From Pseudomonadota bacterium (GTDB lineage Bacteria; Pseudomonadota; Alphaproteobacteria; Sphingomonadales; Sphingomonadaceae): a DNA stretch of 7,635 nt. Shown one piece after another: positions 6,063 to 7,635 of the stretch (position 1 is its first letter; each line of letters opens with the position of its first letter). Made by a program: the position numbers and the translations under genes. Below the pieces are notes generated by a model, which saw only the letters and a list, made by a program, of their open reading frames with translations, did no database searches and was not told where the DNA came from. The stretch is from the NCBI GenBank assembly GCA_030271595.1, contig JARXKO010000069.1:1-7635 (forward strand), written 5' to 3'.

Positions 6063-7130
6063 TTGAAGGCACGGGTCGCGGACCGTTCTACCTCGAGTGC
6101 TCTCCCCGGAGCCAACGGCAAACGCCTGCCCATGTCCGTCGCGTTCGCAACGAGGCACTCAAGTCCCGCATTGCTGAGGTATCTGTCTGGACTTGCGGTT
6201 TGGCTGATAAGCTTCGCACTGCGGTTGCTCATCCAACCCTTGACGCCTTACTCGCCGCATATTCTCTTCATCCCGAGCCTGATGCTCGTCGCGTGGCTGT
6301 GGGGCACCGGGCCTGCCCTGCTGTTTCTCGCAACCACGACAATAGCAGCTTCGATCTACTTCATCCCTCGGCTGGAAGAGTTCCATTTAACCGATCCGAC
6401 CGAACTCACGACTTCCCTGCAATTCATCTTCGTCGCCGGTGCCGTTATCCTCATCATTGACCGGCTGGTGGCGGCACGGCGGGACCTCGACAGAGAGCTA
6501 AAGAGCACTCAGCAGCTCAGTGCACAGCGACAAACCTTGCTCGAGGAAATCAACCACCGCGTTAAGAATCATCTTCAGGCAATCATCGCATTGACGCCTG
6601 CTGGTCTCGACGACCGCATTGATCAAATTAGAGTGCGCATGCTCGTGCTGGCACGTGCTTACGACAAGCTCAGTCTGAAGGCCGAGGGACCCAAGGTTGA
6701 TGCTGAAACCTTCCTCGCCGGGCTCACGCGTGATTTCCAAGAATCGCTGGCGCCGAACGGCGCAGTCACGTTGAATTGCTCGGTCACCTGCAGACCGCTC
6801 ACGAGCAAAGAAGCAGTGTATTTAGGGCTGATTGCCAATGAGGCTGTGTCGAACTCCCTCAAATACGCCTTTCCAGACGGGCACGGGCAAATCGAGATTA
6901 CCTTGCATGAACATGACGGCAAGCGGACACTGGTGGTCAGGGACAATGGCGAGGGCGACGCCGGTACGATCAAAGGAACCGGTCAAGGACGCCGGCTCAT
7001 GAGCCGGCTTGCTCAAGATCTCTGTGGCGAAGTTCGCGGTGGCGAAATTCGCGCGGAAGGCCACGACGGGTACCGCGTTACTCTCACGTATCCCGCGCCT
7101 GCGCAGCCGAGGCTGTTAGAGGCTAGCTAG
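6063..7130 (+). CDS. Membrane-bound sensor histidine kinase (DUF4118-like sensor, HisKA_2/HATPase)
   Basis: Inner-membrane sensor kinase, 355 residues from TTG 6063. Helices near 40-58, 66-80, 83-101 and 117-135 resemble the DUF4118 sensor of KdpD-like kinases (SPHILFIPSLMLVAWLWGTGPALLFL). A coiled-coil linker (136-160) leads to the HisKA_2-type phosphoacceptor His165 in EINHRVKNHLQ. The ATPase domain has the N box LIANEAVSNSLKYAF (Asn259, Glu260, Asn264), G1 DNGEG (294-298) and G2 GTGQGRRL (305-312). The segment from LQ after the His to the helix-2 DKL motif is about eight residues shorter than typical. The start is uncertain: TTG 6063 has GGGGGA seven bases upstream; ATG 6132 (332 aa) is the more common codon but lacks a site. 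An FNR-type operator lies upstream. Base composition is lower in GC than the hmgA-fahA operon. No response regulator is encoded here, so its partner is unknown. Confidence 0.93.
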   Translation: MKARVADRSTSSALPGANGKRLPMSVAFATRHSSPALLRYLSGLAVWLISFALRLLIQPLTPYSPHILFIPSLMLVAWLWGTGPALLFLATTTIAASIYFIPRLEEFHLTDPTELTTSLQFIFVAGAVILIIDRLVAARRDLDRELKSTQQLSAQRQTLLEEINHRVKNHLQAIIALTPAGLDDRIDQIRVRMLVLARAYDKLSLKAEGPKVDAETFLAGLTRDFQESLAPNGAVTLNCSVTCRPLTSKEAVYLGLIANEAVSNSLKYAFPDGHGQIEITLHEHDGKRTLVVRDNGEGDAGTIKGTGQGRRLMSRLAQDLCGEVRGGEIRAEGHDGYRVTLTYPAPAQPRLLEAS

Positions 7131-7583
7131 CTCTGAGAAAGTGCTTCGGAGGCATGAAAAGTGCACGAATCGCTCCCGTCGACTCGAGTTGATGGTCTCC
7201 GCCGGCGTCATAGAAGCGGCAACTCTAACGTCTCGTTTTCACCCAAATCAGACATTAGGAGGCGGCCCGGATGCACTGGTCTTCATGCGATAAACGGGGG
7301 CAAATTGGCGCCAGAGCCTAGCTGAGCTTGAGGACGTCGCCGTGGCTGCCCTGAGCCGTTAACGATGCTCCAGCTGATGCAGCATCAAATAGGCTTTGCA
7401 ACTGGTGCCAGCCAATTCGAGGGGAAGAGAAACTTGCCTGAAGAACGTCAGGGATCCGGAGCCAAAGTGCTCTCTGGGGTCCAAACCTAGATCGGCGGAA
7501 AACCGCTAAACCTCGGGGAAGTGGGCACAAAGCCGGCACCTCCCATCTCAGCTAAGTTATTGTTTAAGAAGAAAAATTATGAG
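7131..7583. other. 453-bp stretch without a convincing gene
   Basis: GC is lower here (30 of 60 bases in 7201-7260, counted by hand). Contents I can point to: a perfect AGGAGG (7257-7262) eight bases before a 16-codon ORF at 7271-7321; an odd palindrome TGATGC-A-GCATCA (7375-7387); a small hairpin CCTGA-N6-TCAGG (7437-7452); and CTGG-TG-CCAG (7402-7411). A 73-codon minus-strand frame ending at 7318 has no recognisable motif and no usable ribosome binding site. I see no match to tmRNA, RNase P RNA or SRP RNA, and no integrase fragment or repeat of the neighbouring tRNA end. Confidence 0.6.
7562..7583 (-). terminator. T-rich tract downstream of tRNA-Thr(CGT)
   Basis: Read on the minus strand, the bases right after the tRNA CCA end give ATAATTTTTCTTCTTAA. 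There is no separate hairpin, but the tRNA fold followed by this T-rich tract could end transcription. Confidence 0.3.
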
Positions 7584-7635
7584 TGGTGCCGCTTACAGGA
7601 CTCGAACCTGTGACCCCCGCATTACGAATGCGATG
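7584..7635 (-). tRNA. tRNA-Thr(CGT), 3' part, cut by the window end
   Basis: The minus strand carries the anticodon arm, variable loop, T arm and 3' acceptor strand. The anticodon stem TCGCA/TGCGG closes loop TTCGTAA with anticodon CGT (plus-strand 7624-7626), reading ACG threonine codons. The T stem ACAGG/CCTGT surrounds TTCGAGT, and the acceptor strand AAGCGGC is followed by A and encoded CCA (7586-7584). The D arm and 5' acceptor strand lie beyond 7635. The isotype comes from the anticodon alone. Confidence 0.93.

Noticed and set aside
6038..6460. 140-codon plus-strand frame overlapping the kinase N-terminus
   Set aside because: Out of frame with clear transmembrane helices of the kinase sensor; its own product has no pattern.
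7118..7134. Near-palindrome around the kinase stop codon (GCTAGCTAG core) as a terminator
   Set aside because: No loop, a short imperfect stem and no T-run.
7318..7539. 73-codon minus-strand frame before tRNA-Thr(CGT)
   Set aside because: GTG start with GGGAG directly abutting it, too close to use, and no recognisable motif. A real small gene is not excluded.
7584..7635. tRNA-Thr(CGT) end as an attachment site of an integrated element
   Set aside because: No second copy of the tRNA 3' end and no integrase gene within the window.

Overview
The window looks like a chromosomal segment from an alphaproteobacterium, most likely a sphingomonad. This is inferred, not searched. The support is high GC with G/C-ending codons in most genes, frequent absence of strong Shine-Dalgarno sequences, a textbook EcfG-type (general stress response) promoter, and the gene types present. 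It begins with a complete tRNA-Thr(GGT) and ends inside a tRNA-Thr(CGT) on the opposite strand.

Layout. After the first tRNA comes a translationally coupled pair: a PLP-dependent low-specificity L-threonine aldolase and an EamA/DMT-type ten-helix exporter. A 71-codon gene for a small exported or membrane-anchored protein follows. It converges on a minus-strand gene for a lipoprotein with a probable NTF2-like domain. The lipoprotein gene is divergent from a 65-codon gene for a glycine-rich single-pass membrane protein. The 80-bp divergent gap holds a GGAAC-N16-CGTT element pointing at the 65-codon gene. A strong GC hairpin then precedes the homogentisate catabolic operon: homogentisate 1,2-dioxygenase (hmgA) overlapping fumarylacetoacetase (fahA) by four bases. 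The middle enzyme of that route, maleylacetoacetate isomerase, is not in the window.

After fahA, GC content falls visibly (about 53% and 50% in two hand-counted 60-base lines, against 68% in one line of fahA). The 187-bp gap contains a perfect FNR/FixK-type palindrome (TTGAT-N4-ATCAA), placed exactly where a class II activator would sit relative to a plausible -10 element. Downstream is a membrane-bound histidine kinase with a DUF4118-like four-helix sensor and a HisKA_2-type phosphoacceptor domain. No response regulator is present. The last 453 bp before the second tRNA have no convincing gene.

Taken together: the aldolase/exporter pair concerns threonine/glycine metabolism; hmgA-fahA completes tyrosine/phenylalanine breakdown to fumarate and acetoacetate; the two small proteins and the lipoprotein are envelope components, one of them probably stress induced; and the kinase is a candidate oxygen-regulated sensor. 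No mobile element, CRISPR array or phage gene was seen. The two cis elements (EcfG-type and FNR-type) are the observations most worth following up.
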